A stretch of DNA of 36,232 nt from an uncultured Clostridia bacterium (GCA_947624885.1 CANQMD010000006.1:1-36232); one strand, 5' to 3'; counted from the stretch's first letter, positions 1-6,607 are shown. A program made the numbers and translations. The notes: generated by a model not told the origin, from the sequence alone.

Positions 1-593
1 AGCTCGTCCAGCACTTGCATGAGTGGCTCTGATATCGGCAGGGCACGCTCGCTCCCTTCGGACTTTGTGCCATGTATATACAGAACTTTGCGCTCTATAT
101 CTACATCATCCCAACGGACATTGAGAGCTTCGGAGCGCCTGCACCCTGTCCAGAGGTAGAACTCAAACAAGGATTTGTAGGGACTGTCCGCCAGCTTGCG
201 CATGAATTCTTCACGCTCTCGCCTTGTTAGAGCTGTACCAAGCCTCTGGTGGTGCTTTACATTGTCTACCCACCGCATCGGGCTTTTGTCCAAAAGCTCA
301 AGCTTCACGGCTCTGTCCAGAGCTTCGCCCAGCACCTGACGCACATACTGCCTCATGCGCTCCGCTTTGACTCTCTCCAGAACCGCTTCTATTTGCGCCA
401 CCGTCAACGCTTCAAGCGGCTGCGCTTTCAGCTCAGATGGGATATGTATGCGAATAATCATCTCAATGTTGCGGTAGGTAGACGGCTTCACGCGCTTTTG
501 TTTGTACGCTTGCCACTCCTGCAACCACTCGCCGAGCGTGAGATCTCGCTTGCTCAATCCGTTGATGTAGTCTATAAGTGTGTAGTCGCTCAT
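1..593 (-). CDS. Tyrosine recombinase (phage/ICE-type integrase), 3' part cut off by the window edge
   Basis: I read this gene directly from the minus strand. It starts at an ATG at 593-591 and stays open to base 1, giving about 197 residues of the N-terminal part. The first ~60 residues resemble the SAM-like arm/core-binding region of integrases. Near residue 150 the sequence LWTGCRRSEALNVRWDDV carries the first catalytic Arg of the family, and GTKSEGSERALPIS carries the beta-hairpin Lys. The HxxR box and the nucleophilic Tyr lie beyond the window, so completeness cannot be judged. Its ATG overlaps the stop of the upstream 214-residue gene (ATGA, 4 nt), so the two are translationally coupled. 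Together with the XRE repressor and the tRNA-Thr 3' fragment it marks the end of an integrative element that extends leftwards. Role inferred from family: site-specific integration and excision. Confidence 0.9.
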   Translation of the reverse strand, partial: MSDYTLIDYINGLSKRDLTLGEWLQEWQAYKQKRVKPSTYRNIEMIIRIHIPSELKAQPLEALTVAQIEAVLERVKAERMRQYVRQVLGEALDRAVKLELLDKSPMRWVDNVKHHQRLGTALTRREREEFMRKLADSPYKSLFEFYLWTGCRRSEALNVRWDDVDIERKVLYIHGTKSEGSERALPISEPLMQVLDE

Positions 594-1234
594 GTATGGG
601 ACTCCTTTTTGTGTTTTGCGCGCCATAAATCACGCTCGCATTTTGCTTCGGGGGTGTTTTTAAGAGCTCTTCTTATAGGTTTGTCTATGGCTTCTGCCAA
701 GGTGTTATAATAGTCATAATCAGAGTCGGATAAATACCCACTATCATGCATGAGGCGTAATATGATAAAGCGGTAGTTAAATAACTTCTTGCGAATGTTT
801 TGAACTAAACCTCGTTTAGCGTAACCAAATGTAGAGCCGTATAAATAATCGAGCGTAGACTCTTGTTTTTCTATTTTGTTGGGATATAAAACTTCAAGTA
901 TTTGCGACAATAGGTAATCGTCGGCTTCATCTTCGATTTCATCCTCGCATGATAATTCTTTTACGAAATCTATTTTTTCGTCGTCCTCGTCTAACGGCAA
1001 CGCCAACAGTTGAAGGGCATACTCAACGGGTTTTTGCCAATCTCTAACGCGCCAATTAAGTAACAGCTTCGATAGTAAAAAGCCTTTGGGCATGTCGGGA
1101 TACTCCAAGCCCAAAAGCACGAAATCCTGTATAAAATCGGCAATATCACCCCCACAGGCTTTGCGCCTGTAAGGATGATATTGATATGCTATTTTAGCAT
1201 ATTTGACGTACTCGATTGCCTCTTCGTCAGTCAT
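590..1234 (-). CDS. Hypothetical 214-residue element protein, possibly sigma-factor-like
   Basis: Acidic 214-residue protein encoded between a small acidic protein and the integrase. Starts at ATG 1234-1232, five bases after the TAA of the upstream gene. Residues 25-50 contain GGDIADFIQDFVLLGLEYPD, which has the spacing and character of sigma-70 region 2 (D-x-x-Q-D/E-x-hydrophobic). Residues 160-195 could form a second helical domain where region 4 would sit. No clear helix-turn-helix or catalytic motif is visible, so the sigma-like reading is weak. Regulatory modules of Tn916-type elements carry a small sigma-like gene between the XRE repressor and int, and this gene has the same position. 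A conserved element protein of unknown function is the safe call. Confidence 0.75.
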   Translation of the reverse strand: MTDEEAIEYVKYAKIAYQYHPYRRKACGGDIADFIQDFVLLGLEYPDMPKGFLLSKLLLNWRVRDWQKPVEYALQLLALPLDEDDEKIDFVKELSCEDEIEDEADDYLLSQILEVLYPNKIEKQESTLDYLYGSTFGYAKRGLVQNIRKKLFNYRFIILRLMHDSGYLSDSDYDYYNTLAEAIDKPIRRALKNTPEAKCERDLWRAKHKKESHT

Positions 1235-1239
1235 GGGGT

Positions 1240-1464
1240 TTACTCCTCTTCCTCGTCGTCCTCGTCATAGTCGTCCTCGTCGTCATCGTCGCCGATGCAG
1301 AACCCTATGGCGGAAACGTGTCCTCTTGGTTGAAGCTCTTTTTCAAGCTCGATTGCGCCCGCGGCATTGCTGAAAACCAAGCGGTTGAGCTTGTCGCTCT
1401 TGATGAAGTTCTCTACAACTTTGTTGAGCTGCGCCTCTGCGCTTGCTATTGTGTTGTTTCTCAT
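1240..1464 (-). CDS. Small acidic-tailed hypothetical protein (74 aa)
   Basis: The start is set at ATG 1464-1462 because AAAGGGGGTG lies just upstream. A TTG 18 nt earlier would place that Shine-Dalgarno inside the gene. The last ~17 residues are almost entirely Asp and Glu (GDDDDEDDYDEDDEEEE), encoded by a GAC/GAA-rich run. The N-terminal half looks helical (AEAQLNKVVENFIKSDKLNR). I do not recognise the family. It is the second gene of the minus-strand element operon, 14 nt after the stop of the 57-residue gene and 5 nt before the 214-residue gene. Confidence 0.65.
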   Translation of the reverse strand: MRNNTIASAEAQLNKVVENFIKSDKLNRLVFSNAAGAIELEKELQPRGHVSAIGFCIGDDDDEDDYDEDDEEEE

Positions 1465-1478
1465 GCGCTCACCCCCTT

Positions 1479-1652
1479 TCAATTCAGCAATCCCTGTTGC
1501 TCAATCATGTAGTTCAACAGTTTTTTGTCGTCCTTGCGAGGGAACAGCGCAAACTCTTTGCCACCGAGTTGCAATGTGTAGGCGATGTAAGGCACTTCTT
1601 CGCCTTGGTCGTTTACAAAGGTCTTTTGGGTGATTTCAATTTCAGCCTTCAT
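1479..1652 (-). CDS. Small hypothetical protein (57 aa), first gene of element operon
   Basis: A short gene read by eye on the minus strand: ATG at 1652-1650, stop TGA at 1481-1479, 57 residues. A strong AGGAGG lies 6 nt before the ATG. The product begins MKAEIEITQKTFVNDQGEEV, contains LQLGGKEFALFPRKDDKK and ends IEQQGLLN. This looks like a compact beta-rich fold of the kind common among small phage/ICE proteins. It is the first gene after the operator-controlled promoter at 1700-1729, so it should be directly repressed by the neighbouring XRE protein. Function unknown. Confidence 0.7.
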   Translation of the reverse strand: MKAEIEITQKTFVNDQGEEVPYIAYTLQLGGKEFALFPRKDDKKLLNYMIEQQGLLN

Positions 1653-1677
1653 GGAAGCCTCCTATAAATGGTTTTTT

Positions 1678-1694
1678 TACGCTTAATAAGCGTA
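1678..1694. promoter_or_regulatory. Operator palindrome O1
   Basis: Contains the perfect 15-bp palindrome ACGCTTAATAAGCGT (1679-1693), extended to 17 bp by T and A. It lies between the -10 box and the ribosome binding site of the minus-strand operon. Probable binding site of the XRE protein encoded at 1774. Confidence 0.7.
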
Positions 1695-1699
1695 ATTAA

Positions 1700-1729
1700 A
1701 GAATATCACGCTTAATAAGCGTATGTCAA
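1700..1729 (-). promoter_or_regulatory. Promoter for the minus-strand element operon
   Basis: Read on the minus strand: a perfect -35 TTGACA (1729-1724), an 18-nt spacer (1723-1706) and -10 TATTCT (1705-1700). One palindromic operator (1708-1722) fills the spacer and another (1678-1694) lies just downstream of the -10. A bound repressor would block polymerase. Confidence 0.75.
1708..1722. promoter_or_regulatory. Operator palindrome O2 (with a half-site at 1737-1745)
   Basis: Second identical copy of ACGCTTAATAAGCGT, 29 bp from O1 centre to centre, placed exactly in the -35/-10 spacer. A third, degenerate site, TACGCTTATCAG, starts at 1737 upstream of the XRE gene and keeps only one half. This suggests autoregulation of the repressor through a weaker site. 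Confidence 0.7.
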
Positions 1730-1773
1730 GAAAAAATACGCTTATCAGTTGTAAAATTTTGATGAGGTGGAAT

Positions 1774-2061
1774 ATGATAACTTTGTCTGATATACAAAAA
1801 AAATTAGCGGAATGTATTAAACAATGCGGAATGACACAAACCGAATTAGGGCGTAGATTAGGTATTAAACAACAAACTATATCGCATTATGTCAAGGGTG
1901 ACATAATGCCCGCACTTGATACTTTGGCAAATCTCTGCAAAATTTTAGATATTTCCCCCGCCTACATTCTATGTTATGAAGATGAAAGCGGAGCAAAAGA
2001 TATATCCGAAGTGTTTGAATATTCGGACGGCACTCATTCTGTGCGCCATAAGAAAGGTTAA
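1774..2061 (+). CDS. XRE-family helix-turn-helix repressor (95 aa)
   Basis: Start chosen at ATG 1774 because GATGAGGTGG precedes it at good spacing; upstream in-frame starts would run through the operator region. Residues 1-65 form a standard HTH_3 domain: LAECIKQCGMTQTELGRRLG, then KQQTISHYVKGDIMPALDT, where the QQTISHY helix is the recognition helix. Residues 66-95 form a short acidic tail. It is divergent from the element operon and separated from it by two perfect palindromes, so it is most likely the repressor that keeps the integrase operon silent. Size and layout match phage cI-like or ICE repressors without a protease domain. How induction occurs is not visible. Confidence 0.88.
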   Translation: MITLSDIQKKLAECIKQCGMTQTELGRRLGIKQQTISHYVKGDIMPALDTLANLCKILDISPAYILCYEDESGAKDISEVFEYSDGTHSVRHKKG

Positions 2062-2160
2062 TTTTCTCTATTGTGCTGTGTGTTGTTTTTCGTCCTTGAA
2101 GCTCTCCAAGGGCTTTGAAAGAGCTTTTGCGCCCTTCCTTGACATCTTGCCCGTTTGAGG

Positions 2161-2223
2161 GTGCGCGCGCGGTGAAGGGGCGCACGCTAACCCGCTTTGC
2201 CACCCCTTCACCCACTCGCGCAC
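2161..2223. repeat. Long imperfect hairpin next to the tRNA attachment site
   Basis: GGTGAAGGGG (2171-2180) pairs perfectly with CCCCTTCACC (2203-2212), and GTGCGCG (2161-2167) pairs with CGCGCAC (2217-2223). It begins about 100 bp after the XRE stop and 17 bp before the tRNA fragment. There is no T tract, so it is not a standard terminator. It may be an element-end structure or a recombinase/relaxase site. The rest of 2062-2239 holds no gene I can support. Confidence 0.55.
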
Positions 2224-2239
2224 ATGCTCCTCAACCCGT

Positions 2240-2284
2240 TTCGTAATCAGCAGGTCGGCGGTTCGAGTCCGCCTACTAGCTCCA
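2240..2284 (+). other. 3' half of tRNA-Thr(CGU): attachment-site remnant of the integrated element
   Basis: From the anticodon loop TTCGTAA (2240-2246) onward this is a normal tRNA: anticodon-stem strand TCAGC, variable loop AGGTC, T arm GGCGG-TTCGAGT-CCGCC, acceptor strand TACTAGC, discriminator T and CCA. The required partners are absent upstream: acceptor 5' strand GCTAGTA and anticodon-stem strand GCTGA. Only the half 3' of the anticodon loop is therefore present. Tyrosine recombinases often cross over in the anticodon loop and leave such a 3' duplicate. The intact tRNA-Thr should lie at the far end of the element, to the left of this window. Confidence 0.8.
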
Positions 2285-2310
2285 AACCCGTCTTTTGACG
2301 GGTTTTCTTT
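2284..2310 (+). terminator. Intrinsic terminator after the tRNA-Thr 3' half
   Basis: AAACCCGTC (2284-2292), loop TTTT, GACGGGTTT (2297-2305), followed by TCTTTTAT. The terminator directly after CCA indicates that this is the original chromosomal 3' end of the tRNA gene. Confidence 0.85.
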
Positions 2311-2350
2311 TATATTGGCAGACCCGCACCGTGCAGACAATGTAGATGTA

Positions 2351-2458
2351 TGCCGCTTCGCTTTTTGGCGATGCCTGACCTTTGTCTACGCTGACGCTCG
2401 CTTCCGGGTGTAAACGCCCTCGCTCGCTATTACGCACGCAAGCGTGCTACGAGTACGT
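2351..2458. repeat. 109-bp direct repeat, copy 1
   Basis: Begins TGCCGCTTCGCTTTTTGGCG and ends at GAGTACGT. Differs from copy 2 (2533-2641) at only a few bases. Contains the small palindrome GCACGCAAGCGTGC. No supported gene lies in 2311-2724; this repeat pair and a terminator are all I see there. Confidence 0.8.
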
Positions 2459-2532
2459 ATACCGGCGAAAAACAGTATTTCGATGGAACTTCTTAATATG
2501 GCGGAATCGCCCCGTGCAAACATATACTTATC

Positions 2533-2641
2533 TGCCGCTTCGCTTTTTGGCGATGCCTTACCTTTGTCTACGCTGACGCTTCGCTTCCGGGTGTAGACGC
2601 CCTCGCTCGCTATTACGCACGCAAGCATGCTACGAGTACGT
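2533..2641. repeat. 109-bp direct repeat, copy 2
   Basis: Same sequence as 2351-2458 with one inserted T and a few substitutions, including a G-to-A change that breaks the inner palindrome. The two copies are 182 bp apart, start to start. Confidence 0.8.
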
Positions 2642-2659
2642 CAGCTAGCTTAAAAAATT

Positions 2660-2688
2660 ATACCCCACTTTCTAGTGAGGTATTTTTT
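2660..2688. terminator. Bidirectional terminator after the macrodomain gene
   Basis: ATACCCCACT (2660-2669), loop TTCT, AGTGAGGTAT (2674-2683), with one mismatch in the stem. A T run follows on the plus strand and an A run precedes, so it can act in both directions. On the minus strand it lies about 40 bp past the stop of the macrodomain gene. Confidence 0.75.
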
Positions 2689-2724
2689 ATGGAAAAGCAC
2701 AGAATATCATGTTGCAGAAACAAA

Positions 2725-3216
2725 TCAAGCGAGCAATTCGTTTACAAGTGCGAAGTCTTCGGAGGAGTACGCGACGATGTAGACATAGATGGCATACGCA
2801 GAGAACTCTCGCAATGTTTTGATGGCAATGCTCACTGCGTCGCGCTTTGGATAGCGGTAGGCGCCGGCGGAAATTAGCGGAAACGCAATGCTCTTTATGC
2901 CCTTTTCAATGGCAATTTGCATGCACGTCCGATAACAGCTTTCAAGCAATTCCGCCTCGCCGTAGCCTCCTCCATGCCAAACCGGGCCGACTGTGTGAAC
3001 AACAAATTTTGCCGGCAGATCGTAGCCGCCCGTAATCTTCGCGTCGCCCGCGTAGCAACCGCCCAATGTCCTGCATTCCTCCAAAAGTTGGGGACCCGCC
3101 GCGGCGTGAATGGCGCCGTCAACGCCGCCACCGCCAAGCAGCGAACTGTTTGCGGCATTGACGATAGCGTCGACTTTCAATTTGGTGATATCTCCCTTGA
3201 TAGCTTCAAGTTTCAA
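2725..3216 (-). CDS. Macrodomain protein (ADP-ribose binding, O-acetyl-ADP-ribose deacetylase type)
   Basis: A single macrodomain of 163 residues when started at TTG 3216-3214, which follows GGGAGG by 11 nt and gives [20 protein letters not shown], the usual family N-terminus. An ATG at 3303 would add ~29 residues, overlap the upstream gene by 47 nt and lack a visible ribosome binding site. Signatures: [18 protein letters not shown] (residues 8-25), then the [14 protein letters not shown] loop that contacts the distal ribose, HTVGPVW (74-80), and the phosphate-binding loop [12 protein letters not shown] (112-123). This is closest in type to the MacroD/YmdB group, which hydrolyses O-acetyl-ADP-ribose and removes ADP-ribose from acidic residues; the exact substrate is not readable. 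It is the last gene of a minus-strand group, 40 bp after the PLC-like gene, and a bidirectional terminator follows. Confidence 0.9.
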   Translation of the reverse strand: MKLEAIKGDITKLKVDAIVNAANSSLLGGGGVDGAIHAAAGPQLLEECRTLGGCYAGDAKITGGYDLPAKFVVHTVGPVWHGGGYGEAELLESCYRTCMQIAIEKGIKSIAFPLISAGAYRYPKRDAVSIAIKTLREFSAYAIYVYIVAYSSEDFALVNELLA

Positions 3217-3256
3217 AGCGTAAACATCCTCCCGTTGCCCTTCCCTGCGTGAAGAT

Positions 3257-4459
3257 TCATGCAAGATCTGCCGCGGCGGGATCAAGCAATATTTCTTGGA
3301 CAAGTCTGCTGTTGTATGCCTTGATTTTGGCGTTTATGCGGGCGTTGAAGTCCTTATTTTTGCAATTTGAGAAGTCGGTGTGCACAATGGGCATAGCGGC
3401 GAGCCAAGCGTCGAAGCGCGGATCGTCCAGCACGCGCGGGTTGTGGTAGTTGGCAAAGTCGATGAGCGACCATCTGATGATCATATCTCCGAAATCCGCA
3501 AAATGCGTGTTGAAGGCGCCCTGTGTTTGATTCACGCGCAACATATCCTTGTATTGCGCTTTCGACGCTTCTTTCGAGGCGCCGTCGATCATGTCCATAA
3601 GCAGATCGCTGTCAAAACGATGATGCCACGGATGATAGGCGTTCGCGTCCTCATCGAAGAAATATTTGTCGTAATCGCCATGTCCGGAATGGATATACTC
3701 GGTGTCCAACTTGGATTCATCTGGGCTGTCGAGGAGCACAACGCCGCTCTGAGTGCCGCCGAGCGTTACGTCGTTGTATCTGAGTTCTCCTATCCGCACG
3801 CCCTCGGCGCCGTCCACATTCATGACGTTGGCGGCCTCGTAATGCACATAATCGAGGAGCGATTTCCCATCCGCTTTGACGCTCGCTATGTAGTCGTGCA
3901 GGTCGCTGAGCGTGCCGTTTTCGCCGAGATAGACGGGCTCGAACATGGGCAGAAGCACCTCGCCCGTGGACGACGCGAGAAAGTTGAGCAAGTCGGTGAT
4001 GATGGTTTCAAGCGGCACGGAAAGCAGCACGTGCTCCGCCCACCATGTGCCGTCAGAATAGCGGCTGCATTTGATCTGCATGTATCTCACGCCCTGACCC
4101 AGCAGCGTTTTCACGTCCGCCGCTTGCGTCTTGGCGAAGCGGAAGGTGAAACCTTTGATCAGCGGATCGAACTTCGCCATAGCGCCGCCAGCGTCGCTCA
4201 GCCCGAAAGCGCCGCCCGCCTTTACGTTGTATGACGAAACGCCGTGCCCGCCGAGCATGGCGATATCCACAATGCGCGGATTTGCCGTGACGATGCCCTC
4301 GATGTCGCCCAAAACGCAGTCGTAGCCGCCATCGGTGCTGCCTGAGTCGGCGCGGATATTTTTTGCTTGCAGCACCACGCTGAAAAACACGGTCAGCGCG
4401 ATAGCGATCACGCCGATCGGGACGAACACAGCCGTCAAAATTTTTGCTTTTTTGGTCAT
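3257..4459 (-). CDS. Membrane-anchored PI-PLC-like (phosphodiesterase TIM barrel) protein
   Basis: 400 residues from ATG 4459, which follows AGAGGG by ~6 nt; an ATG 30 nt further up lacks such a site. Residues 8-30 are one hydrophobic helix (signal anchor), so the rest is outside the cell. The following ~330 residues resemble the X-domain of phosphatidylinositol-specific phospholipase [15 protein letters not shown] (65-78) places a His at 72 like the first catalytic His, [15 protein letters not shown] (123-137) is the next strand, and [16 protein letters not shown] (139-154) places His143 like the second. Where classical enzymes have D-x-R in the second strand, this protein has Gln128 and Lys130. 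Activity on PI itself is therefore uncertain; glycerophosphodiester or other headgroup chemistry is possible. It sits between a PAP2 phosphatase and a macrodomain gene on the same strand. Confidence 0.75.
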   Translation of the reverse strand: MTKKAKILTAVFVPIGVIAIALTVFFSVVLQAKNIRADSGSTDGGYDCVLGDIEGIVTANPRIVDIAMLGGHGVSSYNVKAGGAFGLSDAGGAMAKFDPLIKGFTFRFAKTQAADVKTLLGQGVRYMQIKCSRYSDGTWWAEHVLLSVPLETIITDLLNFLASSTGEVLLPMFEPVYLGENGTLSDLHDYIASVKADGKSLLDYVHYEAANVMNVDGAEGVRIGELRYNDVTLGGTQSGVVLLDSPDESKLDTEYIHSGHGDYDKYFFDEDANAYHPWHHRFDSDLLMDMIDGASKEASKAQYKDMLRVNQTQGAFNTHFADFGDMIIRWSLIDFANYHNPRVLDDPRFDAWLAAMPIVHTDFSNCKNKDFNARINAKIKAYNSRLVQEILLDPAAADLA

Positions 4460-4475
4460 AATATCCCTCTTGAAT

Positions 4476-4509
4476 GCAATAAAACCCAACGTAAATCGGG
4501 TTTTATTGC
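4476..4509 (-). terminator. Hairpin between the PAP2 and PLC-like genes (possible terminator or attenuator)
   Basis: Perfect 12-bp inverted repeat: GCAATAAAACCC (4476-4487), 10-nt loop, GGGTTTTATTGC (4498-4509). The T-rich part lies inside the stem, so termination is probably partial. It fills almost the whole 69-bp gap and could set the ratio of the two proteins. Confidence 0.6.
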
Positions 4510-4528
4510 GGATCGTATTCGGATTTGG

Positions 4529-5863
4529 TCAGTCGGCGGCTTGAGAGTCGGGATCTGAGATATCCTGCGCGGTGGGAGCGTTGGGTTTTTCGAAATGCTC
4601 AGCCTTCGCAGAATTGTCGGATGAAGTTTGCAAATCGGAGTCGTCCGTTGCGGGAGCGTCGGTCGAAGGCTCGGCGGACGACGCAGATTCGGTTTGCTCT
4701 GCAGATTGTTCGGTGTTTTCCTCTGCGGTTTCCTCGGCGGATCGTTCGGAGGGATCACCACCGACGGACGCTGCGGCGAGCTGCTTGCGCGGGAATATCG
4801 CGAAGAAGTGTTCGCCCTTGCGGATGAAGATCTCCCAAGCGATGGCGATGCAGACAAAGGCGAGGGTGCCGCCGAAGAGCACGTCGCTCATGTAGTGCGC
4901 GCCGACAACGATGCGGCTGATTGCGACCAGAGCGGTATAGACGATGGGGACGACCCAGCACGCCCATTTTGCGGCTTTTTTATTTTTGAGGTCGAACAGG
5001 TCGGGGATCATGATCAGCGCGTAGACGGTGCCCGCGGAGCAGGTATGCCCTGACGGGAAGGATTTGAACGCGTCGTCCACGCCGTACAGCTGTTCAAAGC
5101 CGAGCAGGACGCTCTTGTCGGGCTGGCCGTTGATTTGGTACCATCTGGTGAAGCCGTTTGCGGAGTTGTCCGCGATGTAGGAGGCGCCCAGCGTCGAGTT
5201 GATCGCCCTGAAGCGCATCCTGCCGATGGGGTCCTTGATGATCATGATGAGTACGTTTGCGACGAGGATGCCTATGCCGGCGGCGATGATGAAGCGCAGC
5301 AGCTTGACAAGCGTATCGCGCGTGAAAAGGCGCGTGACAAGTATGGACGGAATGGCGATGAGCGCCCCGAGGACAGCCTCGACGGCGTACACGGTGAAGC
5401 TGTGGCGGAAGTCGTCAACGGCTTGCAGAGTTTGCAAGGCGGACACAGACGGCGCGTTGCCTGCGGCGACGTTGCCGTTGATGATGTTGGCGGCGACGTG
5501 CTCCATGAGGTACTTGAAAACGTCCTTGACGGTGTACCAGCACGCGGCGACAACGCCGATGGCGCACACGACGGAGATCGCGATGCCGAGCGCCTTGTTT
5601 TTGTCCTTGACGATCTTTATGCCGCTCCAGAACAGCACGCACAGAGCGAAGGCGATCATCAAATAGATGGGCACGCAGCCGACGCACTCAAACAGCACGC
5701 CGAAAAAGTCGTTTGAAAAATATTCGCCGTCCTTCAGCGCGTTTTTGGTGAGGATGGTGCTGACCTGCAGGTCGCAGAATGTGGCGACCAGCAGCAAGCC
5801 CACAAAGATCACGACAAACAGCGCGATGGCGACGAGGGTTTTTGCCTTTAAACTGAGTTTCAT
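4529..5863 (-). CDS. PAP2-family membrane phosphatase with long acidic C-terminal tail
   Basis: 444 residues from ATG 5863, which follows AAGGTG; a start 51 nt upstream has no such site. Several hydrophobic segments (about 9-29, 56-81, 93-110, 160-178, 190-209, 300-315 and 328-345) make an integral membrane protein. The three PAP2 motifs are present: K210-x6-R217 (KDPIGRMRF, with Phe in place of the usual Pro), FPSGH (269-273), and S316-R317-x5-H323-x3-D327. The two His residues are the phosphotransfer residues of the family, which dephosphorylates phosphatidate, undecaprenyl pyrophosphate or similar lipids. Residues ~368-444 form an unusual disordered tail rich in Glu, Ser, Ala and Asp. It is the first gene of the minus-strand group with the PLC-like and macrodomain genes. 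Substrate unknown. Confidence 0.9.
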   Translation of the reverse strand: MKLSLKAKTLVAIALFVVIFVGLLLVATFCDLQVSTILTKNALKDGEYFSNDFFGVLFECVGCVPIYLMIAFALCVLFWSGIKIVKDKNKALGIAISVVCAIGVVAACWYTVKDVFKYLMEHVAANIINGNVAAGNAPSVSALQTLQAVDDFRHSFTVYAVEAVLGALIAIPSILVTRLFTRDTLVKLLRFIIAAGIGILVANVLIMIIKDPIGRMRFRAINSTLGASYIADNSANGFTRWYQINGQPDKSVLLGFEQLYGVDDAFKSFPSGHTCSAGTVYALIMIPDLFDLKNKKAAKWACWVVPIVYTALVAISRIVVGAHYMSDVLFGGTLAFVCIAIAWEIFIRKGEHFFAIFPRKQLAAASVGGDPSERSAEETAEENTEQSAEQTESASSAEPSTDAPATDDSDLQTSSDNSAKAEHFEKPNAPTAQDISDPDSQAAD

Positions 5864-5904
5864 AATTTTCACCTTGTTTTTGGATTGTTTTATATTATAA
5901 GAAC

Positions 5905-5933
5905 ATTTTAACATATATATTTGCGCATTTCAA
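5905..5933 (-). promoter_or_regulatory. Promoter of the PAP2 gene
   Basis: Minus strand: -35 TTGAAA (5933-5928), 17-nt spacer, -10 TAAAAT (5910-5905), about 42 nt from the ATG. A TATAAT at 5899-5894 is an alternative -10 without a good -35. Confidence 0.6.
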
Positions 5934-6007
5934 CCCAAAAATAGCGGCAAATGGACGGCAAATTGCACAATGCGGCGGAGGCGGACAACAATTTGCAAAA
6001 TTTGCTA

Positions 6008-6036
6008 TTGATATCTTGGGCAAAATGATGTATACT
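6008..6036 (+). promoter_or_regulatory. Promoter of a non-coding transcript
   Basis: -35 TTGATA (6008-6013), exactly 17 nt, -10 TATACT (6031-6036). No ribosome binding site or convincing gene follows; the next element is an RNA ending in a strong terminator at 6257-6286. Confidence 0.75.
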
Positions 6037-6042
6037 TATGAC

Positions 6043-6286
6043 AGAAACAAAGTTTCCTGCAACGTGCGTGATAGCGCTCTATTTTGAACCACAATTTCTA
6101 TACGGGATTGCGCGTCCGAACAAAATGCGGAGATGTCAGGCCTCAACAGATTCAGTGGAAGACAGAAACCGCACGGCAGCATTTACCCACCCTGCTTATA
6201 CAGCGGGTTTATAAAATGGCGCTACACGGCGACGCGGGACAGTCGCAAGACGCAGACCCCACTCGGTTGAGTGGGGCCCTTTTTTT
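6043..6286 (+). ncRNA. Structured non-coding RNA (~240 nt), candidate 6S RNA
   Basis: The transcript is bounded by a good promoter and a strong terminator. It can fold into one long irregular rod: CCTGC near the 5' end pairs with GCGGG near the 3' end, CGTG with CACG, TAGCGC with GCGCTA, ATTTT with AAAAT, and GAACC with GGGTTT. Inside, a further arm pairs TGCGG with CCGCA and TGTC with GACA. The TTTCCTGC...GTG start and the matching 3' strand resemble the closing stem of 6S RNA, which binds the housekeeping RNA polymerase. It lacks the conserved motifs of tmRNA, RNase P RNA and SRP RNA. The size is larger than most 6S RNAs (180-200 nt), so identity is tentative; another regulatory RNA is possible. 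The open reading frames inside it look accidental. Confidence 0.55.
6257..6286 (+). terminator. Intrinsic terminator of the non-coding RNA
   Basis: CCCCACTC (6257-6264), loop GGTT, GAGTGGGG (6269-6276), then CCC and seven T. Very stable and canonical. Confidence 0.9.
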
Positions 6287-6287
6287 G

Positions 6288-6320
6288 CCCCAAAAAATCA
6301 CTTTGTAATTTTTTTGGGGC
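6288..6320. repeat. Dispersed palindromic repeat, family D, copy 1
   Basis: CCCCAAAAAATCAC, then TTTGTAATTTTTTTGGGG: an inverted repeat of CCCCAAAAAAT and ATTTTTTTGGGG. The same element occurs at about 25453, 25648 and 25893. The remaining bases to 6491 hold no feature I can support. Confidence 0.75.
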
Positions 6321-6491
6321 CCCCCCAATCGCTCCGCTTGTGTGGAACTTTACAGCCCGCCCGAACGTGAGGATGACACACGTCACGCTCACCTTTTCGT
6401 TCACTGCGCTATCACGCCGGCCGCTAAAAACTGTCCACCGGACACTTTTCTTAACGCGGCGTTCGATTCCCTATTTTCAGTTGATGCTATA

Positions 6492-6533
6492 AAAACAAAC
6501 CTATCTTGAAATGATTCAAGATAGGTTTGTTTT
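6492..6533 (-). terminator. Terminator of tRNA-Glu (symmetrical)
   Basis: Perfect 19-bp stem: 6492-6510 pairs with 6515-6533 around the loop ATGA. It ends in TTTT on both strands. It lies directly at the 3' end of the minus-strand tRNA and could also stop transcription entering from the left. Confidence 0.9.
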
Positions 6534-6607
6534 GGTACCCCCATAGGGAATCGAACCCTAGATTCCGCCGTGAGAGGGCGACGTCTTAACCGCTTGACCA
6601 TGAGGGC
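6533..6607 (-). tRNA. tRNA-Glu (anticodon CUC)
   Basis: 75 nt on the minus strand with CCA encoded. Acceptor strands GCCCTCA and TGGGGGT (G1 pairs with U72 as a wobble), D arm GTC-AAGCGGTTA-AGAC, anticodon stem TCGCC/GGCGG with loop CTCTCAC (anticodon CTC), T arm TAGGG-TTCGATT-CCCTA, discriminator A. The D-arm and anticodon-arm sequence is typical of bacterial tRNA-Glu. The leader contains 70-bp tandem repeats that begin at its 5' end. Confidence 0.92.

Noticed and set aside
249-710. Plus-strand frame opposite the integrase
   Set aside because: The minus-strand frame shows integrase motifs and gene coupling, while this one has neither a start signal nor a recognisable product.
2068-2340. Minus-strand open frame across the tRNA-Thr fragment containing RTRTADLL
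   Set aside because: This peptide type is a known false gene over tRNA 3' ends. The tRNA half and its terminator explain the sequence.
6456-6475. GTTCGATTCCCTAT on the plus strand, identical to part of the tRNA-Glu T arm
   Set aside because: It is only ~14 bp, no cloverleaf can be built around it, and no recombinase is nearby. Chance or a tiny tRNA scrap is enough to explain it.
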